Source of the DNA: Gemmatimonas aurantiaca
GTDB lineage: Bacteria > Gemmatimonadota > Gemmatimonadetes > Gemmatimonadales > Gemmatimonadaceae
DNA length: 64,000 nt
Assembly (NCBI RefSeq): GCF_037190085.1
Contig: NZ_JBBCJO010000005.1
Location: forward strand, 124,001-188,000
Direction of reading: 5' to 3'
Shown: positions 51,210-60,715 of the stretch, one piece after another
Numbering within the stretch: the first letter of the stretch is position 1
Layout of the letters: each line of letters begins with the position of its first letter
Translations under genes and position numbers: made by a program
Notes under the pieces: generated by a model
The model's input: only the letters and a program-made list of their open reading frames with translations
Told to the model about the DNA's origin: nothing
Database searches by the model: none

Positions 51210-52325
51210 ATGCGCATCGGCGTACCGAAAGAGATCAAGACCAATGAGAATCGCGTGGCTCTCGTTCCCGCGGGCGCGGAAGCGCTGACCGCGGCAGGGC
51301 ACGAGGTTTTTGTCGAAACGGGCGCCGGCATCGGCAGCGGTTTCGACGACGAAGCATACCGCGCCGTGGGCGCACAGATCGTGCCCGACGCGGCCACCGC
51401 GTGGGGCAAGGCCGAACTGTTGCTCAAGGTGAAGGAGCCCATCGCCAGCGAATGGCAGCATCTGCGCGCCGATCTCACGCTCTTCACGTATTTCCACTTC
51501 GCCGCCGATGAAGCGCTCACCAAGGCGCATCTGGCGAGCGGTGCCACGTGCATCGCGTACGAGACGGTGGAACTGCCCAGCCGTGAGCTGCCGCTGCTGA
51601 CGCCGATGTCGGAGGTGGCGGGCCGCATGGCGGTGCAGGAGGGGGCCAAGTACCTCGAGAAGCTGTACGGTGGGCGTGGGGTGCTGCTGGGTGGCGTGCC
51701 GGGCGTGGCGCCGGCCAAGGTCGTCATCCTGGGCGGCGGTGTGGTGGGCGTGAATGCCGCCAAGATGGCCGCCGGTCTGGGGGCCAAGGTGGTGGTGCTC
51801 GACCTCTCGCTCGAGCGTCTGCGCTACCTCTCGGACGTGATGCCGGCCAACGTGCAGCTCATCCACTCCAACCGGCACAATATCATCGAGCAGATCAGCA
51901 CCTGCGATCTGGTCATCGGCGGGGTGCTGATTCCGGGCGCCAAGGCCCCCAAGCTGGTGCGCAAGGCCGACCTGGCCCGCATGCGTCCCGGCGCCGTGAT
52001 CGTCGACGTGGCCGTCGACCAGGGCGGCTGCGTGGAGACCATCACGCCCACCACGCACGAGAACCCCACGTACACGGTGGATGGCATCATCCACTACGCC
52101 GTGGCCAACATGCCGGGCGCGGTGCCGCGCACGTCCACGCTGGCCCTGACCAACGCCACGCTGCCGTACACGCTGCAGCTGGCCAACAAGGGCTGGAAGC
52201 GGGCGCTGAAGGACAACGGCGCGTTGCTCAAGGGGCTCAACATGTCCGCCGGTCAGGTGACCTATCGTGGTGTTGCCGACGCGTTCGGGATGGAGATGAC
52301 CGACCCGGCCAGCTTCGTGGCCTGA
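51210..52325 (+). CDS. ald: Alanine dehydrogenase
   Basis: NAD-dependent interconversion of L-alanine and pyruvate plus ammonia. The 371-residue protein begins MRIGVPKEIKTNENRVALVP, the family signature. It has TLFTYFHFAADEALT, the dinucleotide fold VVILGGGVVGVNAAKMAAG, and VAVDQGGCVETITPTTHENP with the nicotinamide-site residues. It is monocistronic by appearance, with a hairpin on each side. Confidence 0.96.
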   Translation: MRIGVPKEIKTNENRVALVPAGAEALTAAGHEVFVETGAGIGSGFDDEAYRAVGAQIVPDAATAWGKAELLLKVKEPIASEWQHLRADLTLFTYFHFAADEALTKAHLASGATCIAYETVELPSRELPLLTPMSEVAGRMAVQEGAKYLEKLYGGRGVLLGGVPGVAPAKVVILGGGVVGVNAAKMAAGLGAKVVVLDLSLERLRYLSDVMPANVQLIHSNRHNIIEQISTCDLVIGGVLIPGAKAPKLVRKADLARMRPGAVIVDVAVDQGGCVETITPTTHENPTYTVDGIIHYAVANMPGAVPRTSTLALTNATLPYTLQLANKGWKRALKDNGALLKGLNMSAGQVTYRGVADAFGMEMTDPASFVA

Positions 52326-52345
52326 TCCGGTCGTTGGGTGGTCCA

Positions 52346-52386
52346 CCGCAGGATCGACGCCGGTCGGTCCTGCGGTTCGTTCTTTC
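52346..52386 (+). terminator. Terminator of ald
   Basis: CCGCAGGA/TCCTGCGG 8-bp stem with an inner CGA/TCG pairing, followed by TTCGTTCTTT. Confidence 0.7.
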
Positions 52387-52441
52387 CGGAACTGCCATGC
52401 GGTATGCCAGGTGGTGTGCTAGGTCACGATCCCACAACGGC

Positions 52442-52470
52442 TTGTCCGCTTTCGCGTGCTCCGGTACTTT
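52442..52470 (+). promoter_or_regulatory. Candidate promoter of the mre operon
   Basis: TTGTCC, a 17-base spacer and TACTTT, about 80 bases before the mreB ATG. The -10 box is only moderate. Confidence 0.45.
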
Positions 52471-52551
52471 ACCGCGATAGCATTTGTCGCACTTCGTCGC
52501 ATTTCATCGAGGCGTCCCCTGCAGAGGGCCACGCCGCCCCGTGATCTCTGG

Positions 52552-53589
52552 ATGTTCTGGCCCTTCAGCAAGTCCAACTCGTTCTTCCCGGCGAACGCCA
52601 TCGCCGTGGACCTCGGCACCGCGAACACCCTGATCTACGTGAAGGGCGAAGGCATCGTCCTGAACGAACCCTCGGTCGTGGCGCTCGATCGCGAGACCAA
52701 GAAGATCAAGGGCGTCGGCCTCGAAGCCAAACGCATGCTGGGGCGCACGCCCGACGGCATCATGGCGGTGCGGCCCATGAAGGACGGCGTCATCGCCGAC
52801 TTCGACGTGACGGAAAAGATGCTGCGGTATTTCCTCACGCTCGTCATCGACAAGCATGTCTTCAAGGTGAAGCCGCGCGTGATCGTGTGTGTGCCGTCGG
52901 GCATCACCGAAGTGGAGAAGCGCGCGGTGCGCGATTCCGCGCTGGGCGCGGGCGCGAAGGAAGTGTTCATGGTGACGGAACCCATGGCCGCAGCCATCGG
53001 TGTCGGCCTGCCGGTCGAGTCGCCCACGGGCAACATGGTGATCGACATCGGCGGCGGCACCACCGAGATCGCCGTCATCGCGTTGTCGGGCATCGTGAGC
53101 GACACGTCCATCCGCACGGGTGGTGATGAACTCGACATCAGCATCGTGCAGTTCATGCGCAAGAACTACAATCTGCTGATCGGCGAGCCCACGGCGGAGC
53201 AGATCAAGATCCAGATCGGTTCGGCGTATCCGGTGGGCGATGAACGCGAGATGGAAGTGAAGGGCCGCGATCTCGTCTCCGGCATTCCGAAGACGGTGCG
53301 TGTGCATTCGAGCGAAATCCGCGAAGCGGTGCAGGAACCCATCCAGCAGATCGTCGATGCGGTGCGCCGCGCACTCGAAATCACGCCGCCCGAACTGGCG
53401 TCGGACATCGTCGATCGTGGGATCGTGATGACCGGCGGTGGTGCGCTCATTCGTGGTCTCGATGTGCTGCTGTCGCAGGAAACCGGATTGCCGATTCACG
53501 TGGACGAGGATCCGCTCACGTGCGTGGTGCGCGGCACCGGCAAGATCCTCGACGACGAAGAGAAGTACTGGTCGGTTCTCACCACCTGA
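52552..53589 (+). CDS. mreB: Rod shape-determining protein MreB
   Basis: Actin-like cytoskeletal ATPase guiding lateral cell-wall synthesis. The 345-residue protein begins MFWPFSKSNSFF, an amphipathic membrane-binding start, then AIAVDLGTANTLIYVKGEGI (phosphate 1), VIDIGGGTTEIAVIAL (phosphate 2) and MTGGGALIRGLD (adenosine). The frame runs upstream to 52456, but homology fixes ATG 52552. It heads the mreBCD-mrdA-rodA operon. Confidence 0.97.
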   Translation: MFWPFSKSNSFFPANAIAVDLGTANTLIYVKGEGIVLNEPSVVALDRETKKIKGVGLEAKRMLGRTPDGIMAVRPMKDGVIADFDVTEKMLRYFLTLVIDKHVFKVKPRVIVCVPSGITEVEKRAVRDSALGAGAKEVFMVTEPMAAAIGVGLPVESPTGNMVIDIGGGTTEIAVIALSGIVSDTSIRTGGDELDISIVQFMRKNYNLLIGEPTAEQIKIQIGSAYPVGDEREMEVKGRDLVSGIPKTVRVHSSEIREAVQEPIQQIVDAVRRALEITPPELASDIVDRGIVMTGGGALIRGLDVLLSQETGLPIHVDEDPLTCVVRGTGKILDDEEKYWSVLTT

Positions 53590-53604
53590 TCGCGGGCTGA
53601 GCGC

Positions 53605-54756
53605 GTGGCCCGCACGGTTCGCAGTGAAGGGCGTCTCGACACGGTGCTGGTCCTGGTCTGTGTCGTGTTGTCGGCGCTCGCGATGCTGATGTCGCGTCGC
53701 ACGCGGGAACAGGCCGCGGCGACGTTACGCACCACGGTGCTCGCCCCGCTGGTGGTGCTGGAGGGGCAGGCGGCGTCGGTCCGCGCGGCGGTGGCGTCGC
53801 GTGATGCATTGCTGCAGACACGCGGACGGGCCACCGCGGACACGCTGAGTGTGCGCGCCGTGGCCGACGAGAATGCCGTGCTGCGCAGGCTGATCGGACT
53901 CTCCGCGCGGCTGCGCGATGGGTTCGTGCCCGCGGAACTGCTGCCGTCGCGGGCGGGCGATGAATTCACCATCGCACTCACCACGGGCAGTGATGCGGGC
54001 GTGCAGCCGTTTCTGCCGGTGGTGACGGCCGATGGCCTCGTGGGCATGGTGGAGAGCGTCGATCACACCACGAGTTTTGCGATCACGTGGGCGCACCCCG
54101 ATTTTCGCGTGAGCGCGATGAGCATCGATCAGAGCGCGTTCGGCATCGTGCAACCGCATCTTGGAGCGGGCGCCGAACGCTGGCTGCTGGAAATGCGCGG
54201 GGTGCCGTTCCGCGCCAAGCTCGACTCCGGGACGCTCATCGTGAGCTCCGGCCTCGGCGCCACGTATCCGCGGGGGATTCCCGTGGGCACCGTGATCGGT
54301 GAAGTGAACACTCCCGAGAAGTGGGCGCGCACATATCTTGTGAAGCCGTCGGTGCTGCCCGAAGCGATCGGTCCGGTGCTGGTGCTGCTGCCGGCCCGCG
54401 CGCAACGCGGCGTGAACGGCGTGTGGACCACCGTGGCCGCGGCGGACAGTGCGGCCCGCGCCGTGGCGGCGGCCGGTGATTCACTGGCCCGCAAGGCCGC
54501 CCTCGACGAACTCGCGGCGCGACGCGCGGCCCTCGCCGCGCAACTGGCCGACAGTCTGGCGGCCGCCGATACCATTGGCGGCGGTCTGAGCACACGACCG
54601 GCGCCACGCGTGATGACCCGCGCCGACAGTCTGCGGGCGGACAGCGTGCGGGCCAGGCAGCGGGCCGATAGCATCGCCCGCGCACGACAGACCGGCCCGC
54701 CACCCGACGCCGATAGGCAGTGGGATGCGCAGTGGGATGCGGAGGCCCGGCGCTGA
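53605..54756 (+). CDS. mreC: Rod shape-determining protein MreC
   Basis: Bitopic scaffold of the elongasome in the periplasm. The 383-residue protein has a membrane helix near the N-terminus (LVLVCVVLSALAMLM), a coiled coil, and the beta-barrel core (GVQPFLPVVTADGLVGMVE, LDSGTLIVSSGLGATYPRGIPVG). After residue 275 comes an unusual extension of about 110 residues, rich in Ala/Asp/Arg, with repeated RADSLRADSVRAR-like words. Start is GTG 53605, 16 bases after mreB; the stop overlaps the mreD ATG. Confidence 0.92.
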   Translation: MARTVRSEGRLDTVLVLVCVVLSALAMLMSRRTREQAAATLRTTVLAPLVVLEGQAASVRAAVASRDALLQTRGRATADTLSVRAVADENAVLRRLIGLSARLRDGFVPAELLPSRAGDEFTIALTTGSDAGVQPFLPVVTADGLVGMVESVDHTTSFAITWAHPDFRVSAMSIDQSAFGIVQPHLGAGAERWLLEMRGVPFRAKLDSGTLIVSSGLGATYPRGIPVGTVIGEVNTPEKWARTYLVKPSVLPEAIGPVLVLLPARAQRGVNGVWTTVAAADSAARAVAAAGDSLARKAALDELAARRAALAAQLADSLAAADTIGGGLSTRPAPRVMTRADSLRADSVRARQRADSIARARQTGPPPDADRQWDAQWDAEARR

Positions 54757-55265
54757 TGGCCGTTCCCCAGTCGCCGTCGGGCGCGGCGAACGTCGCCCGT
54801 GCCTGGATCGGTTTTGCACTGCTCATCGCGGCGCACTTTGGCGTGCGCCCGTTGATCTCCGCGCGAGTGGATGTGGATTTTGCCCTCATCGCCATTCTCT
54901 TCTCGGCCGTGCGCATGCGTCCGGGACTGGCCGCGGTGACCGGCTTCCTGGTGGGCCTCGCACTCGATGCCATGGCGCCGGGGAGTTTCGGGGCGCACGC
55001 GCTGGCGCTCACGCTCATCGGCTACGGCGCCTCCTGGCTCAAGGCCGTGTTTTTTGCCGACCACGTGGGACTCACGGGGTTGTTCGTCTTTCTCGGCAAA
55101 TGGGTGCTGGACATCGCACTCACCTTGCTGACCGGTGTATCATCCGGAATCTCCCTGGTGATCGCGTTGCTGGTGTGGTCACCGTTGTCGGCCGCGCTCA
55201 CGGCGGCGGTGGCGGTGTTGCTGCTGGTGATGTTCCGTCCGTTGTATCGACCGCAGACCCTCTGA
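54756..55265 (+). CDS. mreD: Rod shape-determining protein MreD
   Basis: 169-residue membrane protein of about five helices, partner of MreC. Family recognition rests on size, helix pattern and place rather than strong motifs (VDFALIAILFSAVRMRPGLAA, FLVGLALDAMAPGSFGAHAL). ATG 54756 overlaps the mreC stop by one base. Confidence 0.88.
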   Translation: MAVPQSPSGAANVARAWIGFALLIAAHFGVRPLISARVDVDFALIAILFSAVRMRPGLAAVTGFLVGLALDAMAPGSFGAHALALTLIGYGASWLKAVFFADHVGLTGLFVFLGKWVLDIALTLLTGVSSGISLVIALLVWSPLSAALTAAVAVLLLVMFRPLYRPQTL

Positions 55266-55329
55266 AGACCCTCTGAGTGCGTCGGATCGTTCCGGCGCGA
55301 TGGTGCCCTGTGTTCGTTGAGGTCGGTGG

Positions 55330-57090
55330 GTGAGTTATCACCCGAACTCCGTCTTGCGTCGTGCGCGTGTGGCGCGCGGGCTGCTGTTCGCCTCGTTCCT
55401 GGCTCTGGGTGCGGCGTTTTTCCGTGCGCAGGTGCTGGAGAGTGCGGCCTATGCGCTGCAGGCCGAGAGCAATCGTCTGCGCGAAGTGCCGCTGCCGGGA
55501 GCGCGCGGCATCATCTACGACCGGAAGGGCGAGATCATCGCCGAGAATCTGCCGGGGTATTCGGTGTCGATTCTCAGTCCCACCGAGGACTCGCTGCGTT
55601 CCGCGCTACGGACACTGTCGCAGGTGGTCACGATCGACTCGGCGCAGCAGGCGCTGGCCGTGCGTCGGTATCGTCGCGCGCCCACACGACCGGCGGTGAT
55701 TTTCAACGACGCCTCGTTCCAGGTGGTGTCGGTGCTGGAAGAGCGGCGCGTGGAGTTCCCGGGACTCATCATCCAGAGTGCCCCCAAGCGCTACTATCCC
55801 GACGGGGAAGCGATGGCCGCGCTGGTGGGGTATACGGGGGAAATCTCCGAAGACGAACTCGCGCGCGATCGCTTCGAGGGCTACAAGGCCGGCCAGCAGA
55901 TCGGCAAAGCGGGCGTGGAGCTGGAATACGAAGAGCAATTGCGCGGTCGTGAAGGCAGCCGCTTCGTGGAAGTCGATGCGCGCAATCGCGTGGTGCGTGA
56001 TGCCGGTGTGCGTCCCGATGTGCAGCCGGAAGCCCCGCCACCGCTCCGCACGAACATCGATCTCGATCTGCAGAAGTACGCGCACGACTATTTCGCCGAT
56101 TCGCTGCGTGGCGCGGTGGTGGCGCTCGAGCCCACCACGGGTGGTGTGCTCGCGTTGTACAGCGCACCGAGCTACGACATCAATCGTTTCGTGGGCGGTG
56201 TGTCGAGCGCGTTCTTTCAGACATTGCTGAGCGATCCCCATACACCGCTGGTGAATCGGGCCATTCAAGGCACCTATCCACCGGCCTCCACATGGAAGCT
56301 CGCCACCGCGGTCATCGGGCTCCAGCTCGGTCTGGTGACGATGGATACGCGCATGGAGCAGCCTTGCACGGGCGGCTACTACTACGGCCGTGTCTTCAAA
56401 TGCTGGGACAAACGCGGCCATGGTGATGTGACGCTGGCGCAGGCCATCGCCAAGTCCTGCGACGTGTACTTCTATCAGCTCGGTCTCAAGATCGGGTTGA
56501 ATCGTCTGCTGGCGGGTGGCGTGAAGCTGGGGTTCGGTGAGAAGACCGGAATCGATATTCCCAACGAACGCACCCCCACGTGGCCCGAGAACACGGATTA
56601 CTTCGATCGCAAGTACGGCGCCCGGGGCTGGAACAAATCGGTGGCGCTCAGTCTGTCCATCGGGCAGGCCAACAATGCGCAGACGCCGCTCAACATGGCG
56701 CGCTTCTATACGGCGCTGGCCACCGACGGCCGTGCCGCGACGCCGCAGGTCGTGGCCCATGAACCCGAGCGGAAGCAGATCCTCGATCTCACCCCCGAGC
56801 AGCTCGACGGGGTGAAGCTCGCACTGGCCGACGTCGTGTCGCGCGGCACCGCGGCTGGCGCACGGATTCAGGGGCTTACGATTGCCGGCAAGACCGGCAC
56901 CGCGCAGGTGCCGCCGCTCAAGGACTTCGCCTGGTTCGTGGGGTACGCACCGGCCGACGAGCCGAAGATCGTGCTGGCCATCGTCATCGAAGAAGGTCTT
57001 CACGGTTCGACCGCGGCACGGGTCGCCACCAAGCTCATGGAGCGATATCTGAAGGCGCAGCTCACCATGACCAGCGTCATCAGCGACTGA
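55330..57090 (+). CDS. mrdA: Penicillin-binding protein 2 (elongasome transpeptidase)
   Basis: Class B PBP that cross-links peptidoglycan during elongation. The 586-residue protein has an N-terminal anchor (LLFASFLALGAAFFRA), a pedestal domain with GARGIIYDRKGEIIAENLPG, and the transpeptidase domain with SxxK at Ser320 (PPASTWKL), SCD at 376-378 and KTGT from Lys521. All catalytic motifs are intact. GTG 55330 is 64 bases after mreD. rodA follows. Confidence 0.96.
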   Translation: MSYHPNSVLRRARVARGLLFASFLALGAAFFRAQVLESAAYALQAESNRLREVPLPGARGIIYDRKGEIIAENLPGYSVSILSPTEDSLRSALRTLSQVVTIDSAQQALAVRRYRRAPTRPAVIFNDASFQVVSVLEERRVEFPGLIIQSAPKRYYPDGEAMAALVGYTGEISEDELARDRFEGYKAGQQIGKAGVELEYEEQLRGREGSRFVEVDARNRVVRDAGVRPDVQPEAPPPLRTNIDLDLQKYAHDYFADSLRGAVVALEPTTGGVLALYSAPSYDINRFVGGVSSAFFQTLLSDPHTPLVNRAIQGTYPPASTWKLATAVIGLQLGLVTMDTRMEQPCTGGYYYGRVFKCWDKRGHGDVTLAQAIAKSCDVYFYQLGLKIGLNRLLAGGVKLGFGEKTGIDIPNERTPTWPENTDYFDRKYGARGWNKSVALSLSIGQANNAQTPLNMARFYTALATDGRAATPQVVAHEPERKQILDLTPEQLDGVKLALADVVSRGTAAGARIQGLTIAGKTGTAQVPPLKDFAWFVGYAPADEPKIVLAIVIEEGLHGSTAARVATKLMERYLKAQLTMTSVISD

Positions 57091-57103
57091 GACGACTGCC
57101 ACC

Positions 57104-58369
57104 ATGCCGTTCACCAGCGTTCTGCGTCGACAGAGCATCGACTTTCCGCTCCTGCTCATCGCCCTGTTGCTCACCGGCTTCGGCATCGCGATGGTGTTTT
57201 CCGCAGGGCAGATCGATGCACCGTCCACCCTCATTGCCGGGGCGTGGAAACGGCAGTCGGCCTGGTTCGCGCTGTCGTTGGTGGTGACGTGGGTGGTCAC
57301 GCGGGGTTCGGTGCGGTTGATCGAATGGAGTGCGTGGCCGCTGTACGCATTGAGTTGTGCGCTGCTCGTGCTTGTGCTGTTCGTGGGCACCGGCGCCGGC
57401 ACGGCGGCCAGTGTGAAAGGGTGGCTGAGCATCGGCGGCATACGTCTCGGCCAGCCGGCCGAACTCGCCAAACTGGCGACCACGCTGATGCTCGCCCGGG
57501 TGCTCGCGGCACAGCGTGAACCGCCGCGCTCCCTGGTCGACCTGTGGCGTCCGCTGCTGGTGGTGGGAATCCCCTGGCTGCTCGTGATGAAGCAGCCCGA
57601 CCTGGGCACCGGCATCGTCTTCATCGGCATCTGTTTTGCCATGTTGTTCTGGGCCGGCGTGCAATGGCAGTTGCTCGTCATGCTCGCGAGTCCCGGCATC
57701 AGTCTGGTGCTGGCGTTCAGCACCGGCATCTGGGGCGCGTGGTTTCTGATGCTCGTGGCGCTGGTGCTGTGGTATCGGCCCTATCTGGCCGAAGGCGTGG
57801 TGGTGATCGTGGCTAACGTCGTCACCGGCGTGGTGGCGCCGCTGCTCTGGGACAAACTCAAACCGTACCAGCAGAAACGCCTGCTGGTGTTTCTCGACCC
57901 CAGCATCGACATGAAGGGGTCGGGTTACCACGTCACGCAGAGCAAGGTGGCCATCGGCTCGGGCGGGCTGTTTGGACAGGGGTTCACCCAGGGCAGTCAG
58001 AAACGTCTGCAGTTCCTTCCCGAACGGCACACCGATTTCATCTTCTCGGTGGTGGGTGAGGAGCTGGGGTTTCTCGGGGTGAGTCTGGCCCTGGCCCTGT
58101 TCCTGGCGCTCTTTCTGCGCAGCACCCGCGTGGCCTCCCGGGCCAACGACGCGTTTCCCAGTCTGGCTGCGTTCGGCCTCGTGGCGGCGTGGTTCGTGCA
58201 CGTCATGGTCAACGTGGGGATGACGCTCAACCTCATGCCCGTCACCGGCATCCCGCTGCCATTTTTCAGTTATGGCCCCTCATTCCTGCTCGTGAGCTGG
58301 ATTGCGGTGGCCGTGCTGTTGCGTATTTCCGCCGAAGGGCGGGGGCAGCCCGACGCGATCGGGCTCTAG
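57104..58369 (+). CDS. rodA: Rod shape-determining protein RodA (SEDS glycosyltransferase)
   Basis: Membrane glycosyltransferase polymerising lipid II with PBP2. The 421-residue, multi-helix protein has SEDS signatures: LSIGGIRLGQPAELAKLAT, LLVMKQPDLGTGIVFI, QSKVAIGSGGLFGQGFTQG, LPERHTDFIFSVVGEELG and GIPLPFFSYGPSFLL. It starts 13 bases after mrdA. Last gene of the mre operon. Confidence 0.96.
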   Translation: MPFTSVLRRQSIDFPLLLIALLLTGFGIAMVFSAGQIDAPSTLIAGAWKRQSAWFALSLVVTWVVTRGSVRLIEWSAWPLYALSCALLVLVLFVGTGAGTAASVKGWLSIGGIRLGQPAELAKLATTLMLARVLAAQREPPRSLVDLWRPLLVVGIPWLLVMKQPDLGTGIVFIGICFAMLFWAGVQWQLLVMLASPGISLVLAFSTGIWGAWFLMLVALVLWYRPYLAEGVVVIVANVVTGVVAPLLWDKLKPYQQKRLLVFLDPSIDMKGSGYHVTQSKVAIGSGGLFGQGFTQGSQKRLQFLPERHTDFIFSVVGEELGFLGVSLALALFLALFLRSTRVASRANDAFPSLAAFGLVAAWFVHVMVNVGMTLNLMPVTGIPLPFFSYGPSFLLVSWIAVAVLLRISAEGRGQPDAIGL

Positions 58370-58457
58370 CCGGTCTCGCCCCGCCGTGCTGTACAGCAGG
58401 CTCGTCCGTGCGCAAGATCTAGCCTTCGCCCGGACGTTCACCAATCTTTCGTAGTCT

Positions 58458-59327
58458 ATGGCCTGGTTCCGGAAGGAAAAAAAGCCCCGTCAGCCGCGCC
58501 GCGAACGCCTCGAGATCCCGCCGGATACGTGGGAGAAGTGCGAGGCCTGCGGCCATACCGACATCCGCGACAAGTTCCTCCGGAACTTGAACGTGTGCCC
58601 GGCGTGCGATTTCCATCGCCGCCTGCGGGCGTGGGACTATGCTTCGTTTCTCATCGACGACGGTTCGCTCAATGAAGTCGGTGGTGAGTTGCGATCCGTC
58701 GACCCGCTCGGGTTTCCCGACTATCCGGCACGCCTGAAGAAGGCGCTGACCAATGCCGGGGACACCGACGCCATCCTCACCGTCACCGGTCTGCTGGAAG
58801 GCATGCCGGTAGGCATCGGCATCATGGACTTCTCGTTCATGGGCGGATCGATGGGTTCGGTGGTGGGCGAGAAGATCGCGCGCCTGGGGCAACGTTCACT
58901 CGAGAAGAAACACCCGCTGGTGATCGTCTCCGCCTCCGGTGGCGCACGCATGCAGGAGGGCATTCTCTCGCTCATGCAGATGGCCAAGGCGTCCGCGGTG
59001 CTGTCGCAGCTGGCCGAGCGGCGCATTCCCTACATCTCCGTGCTCACCAATCCCACCACGGGGGGCGTGAGCGCCAGTTTTGCCATGCTGGGCGACGCCA
59101 TCCTTGCCGAACCGGGTGCGGTCATCGGCTTTGCGGGTCCGCGTGTCATCAAGCAGACGCTTGGTCAGGATCTGCCGGAAGGCTTCCAGACGGCGGAGTT
59201 CCTGCTGGAGAAGGGAATGGTGGACCGCGTGGTGCACCGGAAGGAGCTCAAGGACACGCTGTCGCGTCTCCTGCGCCACATGACCGGACGCCCCGCCGCC
59301 CAGGCCCAGGCTCAACAGGACGTCTGA
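58458..59327 (+). CDS. accD: Acetyl-CoA carboxylase carboxyltransferase subunit beta
   Basis: Makes malonyl-CoA with AccA, AccB and AccC for fatty-acid synthesis. The 289-residue protein has an N-terminal zinc ribbon (Cys28, Cys31, Cys47, Cys50) and a crotonase-like core with SASGGARMQEGILSLMQMAK, TNPTTGGVSASFAMLGD and GFAGPRVIKQTL. It is distinct from the pccB-type operon at 26160, so the cell has both carboxylase kinds. accA is not in the window. accD-folC is a common neighbour pair. Confidence 0.96.
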   Translation: MAWFRKEKKPRQPRRERLEIPPDTWEKCEACGHTDIRDKFLRNLNVCPACDFHRRLRAWDYASFLIDDGSLNEVGGELRSVDPLGFPDYPARLKKALTNAGDTDAILTVTGLLEGMPVGIGIMDFSFMGGSMGSVVGEKIARLGQRSLEKKHPLVIVSASGGARMQEGILSLMQMAKASAVLSQLAERRIPYISVLTNPTTGGVSASFAMLGDAILAEPGAVIGFAGPRVIKQTLGQDLPEGFQTAEFLLEKGMVDRVVHRKELKDTLSRLLRHMTGRPAAQAQAQQDV

Positions 59328-59392
59328 CACTGTCCACAGCAGACCCGCTGGCCCCCACCCGGGGCGTTCCAGCGACGACAGCGGCGCAGGCG

Positions 59393-60706
59393 ATGAATGC
59401 GGCATCTCCCGCATCGGATTCCGCCTCAGCGTCCGCCTACCATGCCGCACTGGAGCGGCTCTTTGCGCGTACCGGCGGCGCCTGGCGCCTGGGTCTCGAC
59501 CGGGTGACGGAACTGTTGGCGCGTCTGGGCGATCCGCATCGCCGCTACCCGGTCTTCCACGTCGCCGGTACGAACGGGAAGGGCAGTACCGTGGCCACGC
59601 TCGATGCGATCCTGCGAGGCGCCGGCTTGCGCGTGGGGCGTTATACATCGCCCCACCTGGTGGATTTTGCCGAACGTGTCGTCGTGAACGGCGAGCCCAT
59701 GACACATGCGGCCATCACCGAGTGGCTCGTCGGACACGAACCGCTGCTCACCGAGCTCGGGGCGACGTTTTTCGAGGCGACGACGGCCATGGCGCTGTCG
59801 TATTTCGCCGCGCAGCAGGTGGATGTCGCCATCGTGGAAGTGGGACTGGGCGGACGTCTGGATGCCACGAACATCGTGCAACCCGTGGCGGCTGCGGTGA
59901 CGCAGATCGGCTTCGATCACCTGGAGTTTCTGGGCGATACACTCGAAGCCATTGCCGGCGAGAAGGCCGGGATCTTCAAGTCGGGCGCCGCGGCCGTCGT
60001 GGGGGATACACGGCCCGGCATTCGTGATCTGCTGCAGCAGCGCGCCGAGCAGGCGGGCAGTGCGCCGGTGCTCGTGACGGGCCGGGACTGGCAGGTGGAA
60101 GAGATCGTGGTGGACGCCCAGGGCACCTCGTTCACGCTCACGGTGGACGGCGTCACGCGCCGCCTCACGACGCCACTGGTGGGACAATTCCAGGCGCACA
60201 ATACCTCGGTGGCCCTGGCGCTGTTGCGCAGCGCTGGGGGGCGCTGGGCCGATATCGAGCGGGAGGCGGGCCGATACCTCCCGTCCGTGCGGATCGCCGG
60301 CCGATTCCATCGGACGCCGCCGTGGCTCTTCGACGTGGCGCACAACGCCGACGGCGCGGCCACCGTGGTGGCCAATCTGCTCTCGGTGGGCGCGCCGCAC
60401 CCCATCACGGCGGTGGTCTGCGTCCTGCGCGACAAGGACTGGCGTGGCATCCTGCAGGCGGTCGCACGCGCGGCGGAACGCATCATCGTCACCATGGCGC
60501 CCACGGCACCGGCCAACCGGACCTGGAACCTCGACGATGTCATGGACTGGGCGGTCGTCGAGGGGCTGCCCGTGGTGCGCCGCGACGACTTCGGGACGGC
60601 ACTCACGGAGGCGCAGGTCGGGGCGGCCACGGTGCTCGTCACCGGATCGTTCCACACCGTCGGCGACGCGATGGAACGGTTGCAGGTCGATCCGTTGGCT
60701 CGGTAG
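59393..60706 (+). CDS. folC: Folylpolyglutamate synthase / dihydrofolate synthase
   Basis: Adds glutamate to folates, ATP-dependent, Mur-ligase fold. The 437-residue protein has the P-loop GTNGKGST at residues 59-66, YTSPHLVDFAERV, EVGLGGRLDATN and GEKAGIFKSG. Start ATG 59393 lies 65 bases after accD. Confidence 0.93.
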   Translation: MNAASPASDSASASAYHAALERLFARTGGAWRLGLDRVTELLARLGDPHRRYPVFHVAGTNGKGSTVATLDAILRGAGLRVGRYTSPHLVDFAERVVVNGEPMTHAAITEWLVGHEPLLTELGATFFEATTAMALSYFAAQQVDVAIVEVGLGGRLDATNIVQPVAAAVTQIGFDHLEFLGDTLEAIAGEKAGIFKSGAAAVVGDTRPGIRDLLQQRAEQAGSAPVLVTGRDWQVEEIVVDAQGTSFTLTVDGVTRRLTTPLVGQFQAHNTSVALALLRSAGGRWADIEREAGRYLPSVRIAGRFHRTPPWLFDVAHNADGAATVVANLLSVGAPHPITAVVCVLRDKDWRGILQAVARAAERIIVTMAPTAPANRTWNLDDVMDWAVVEGLPVVRRDDFGTALTEAQVGAATVLVTGSFHTVGDAMERLQVDPLAR

Positions 60707-60715
60707 CTTACCTGG

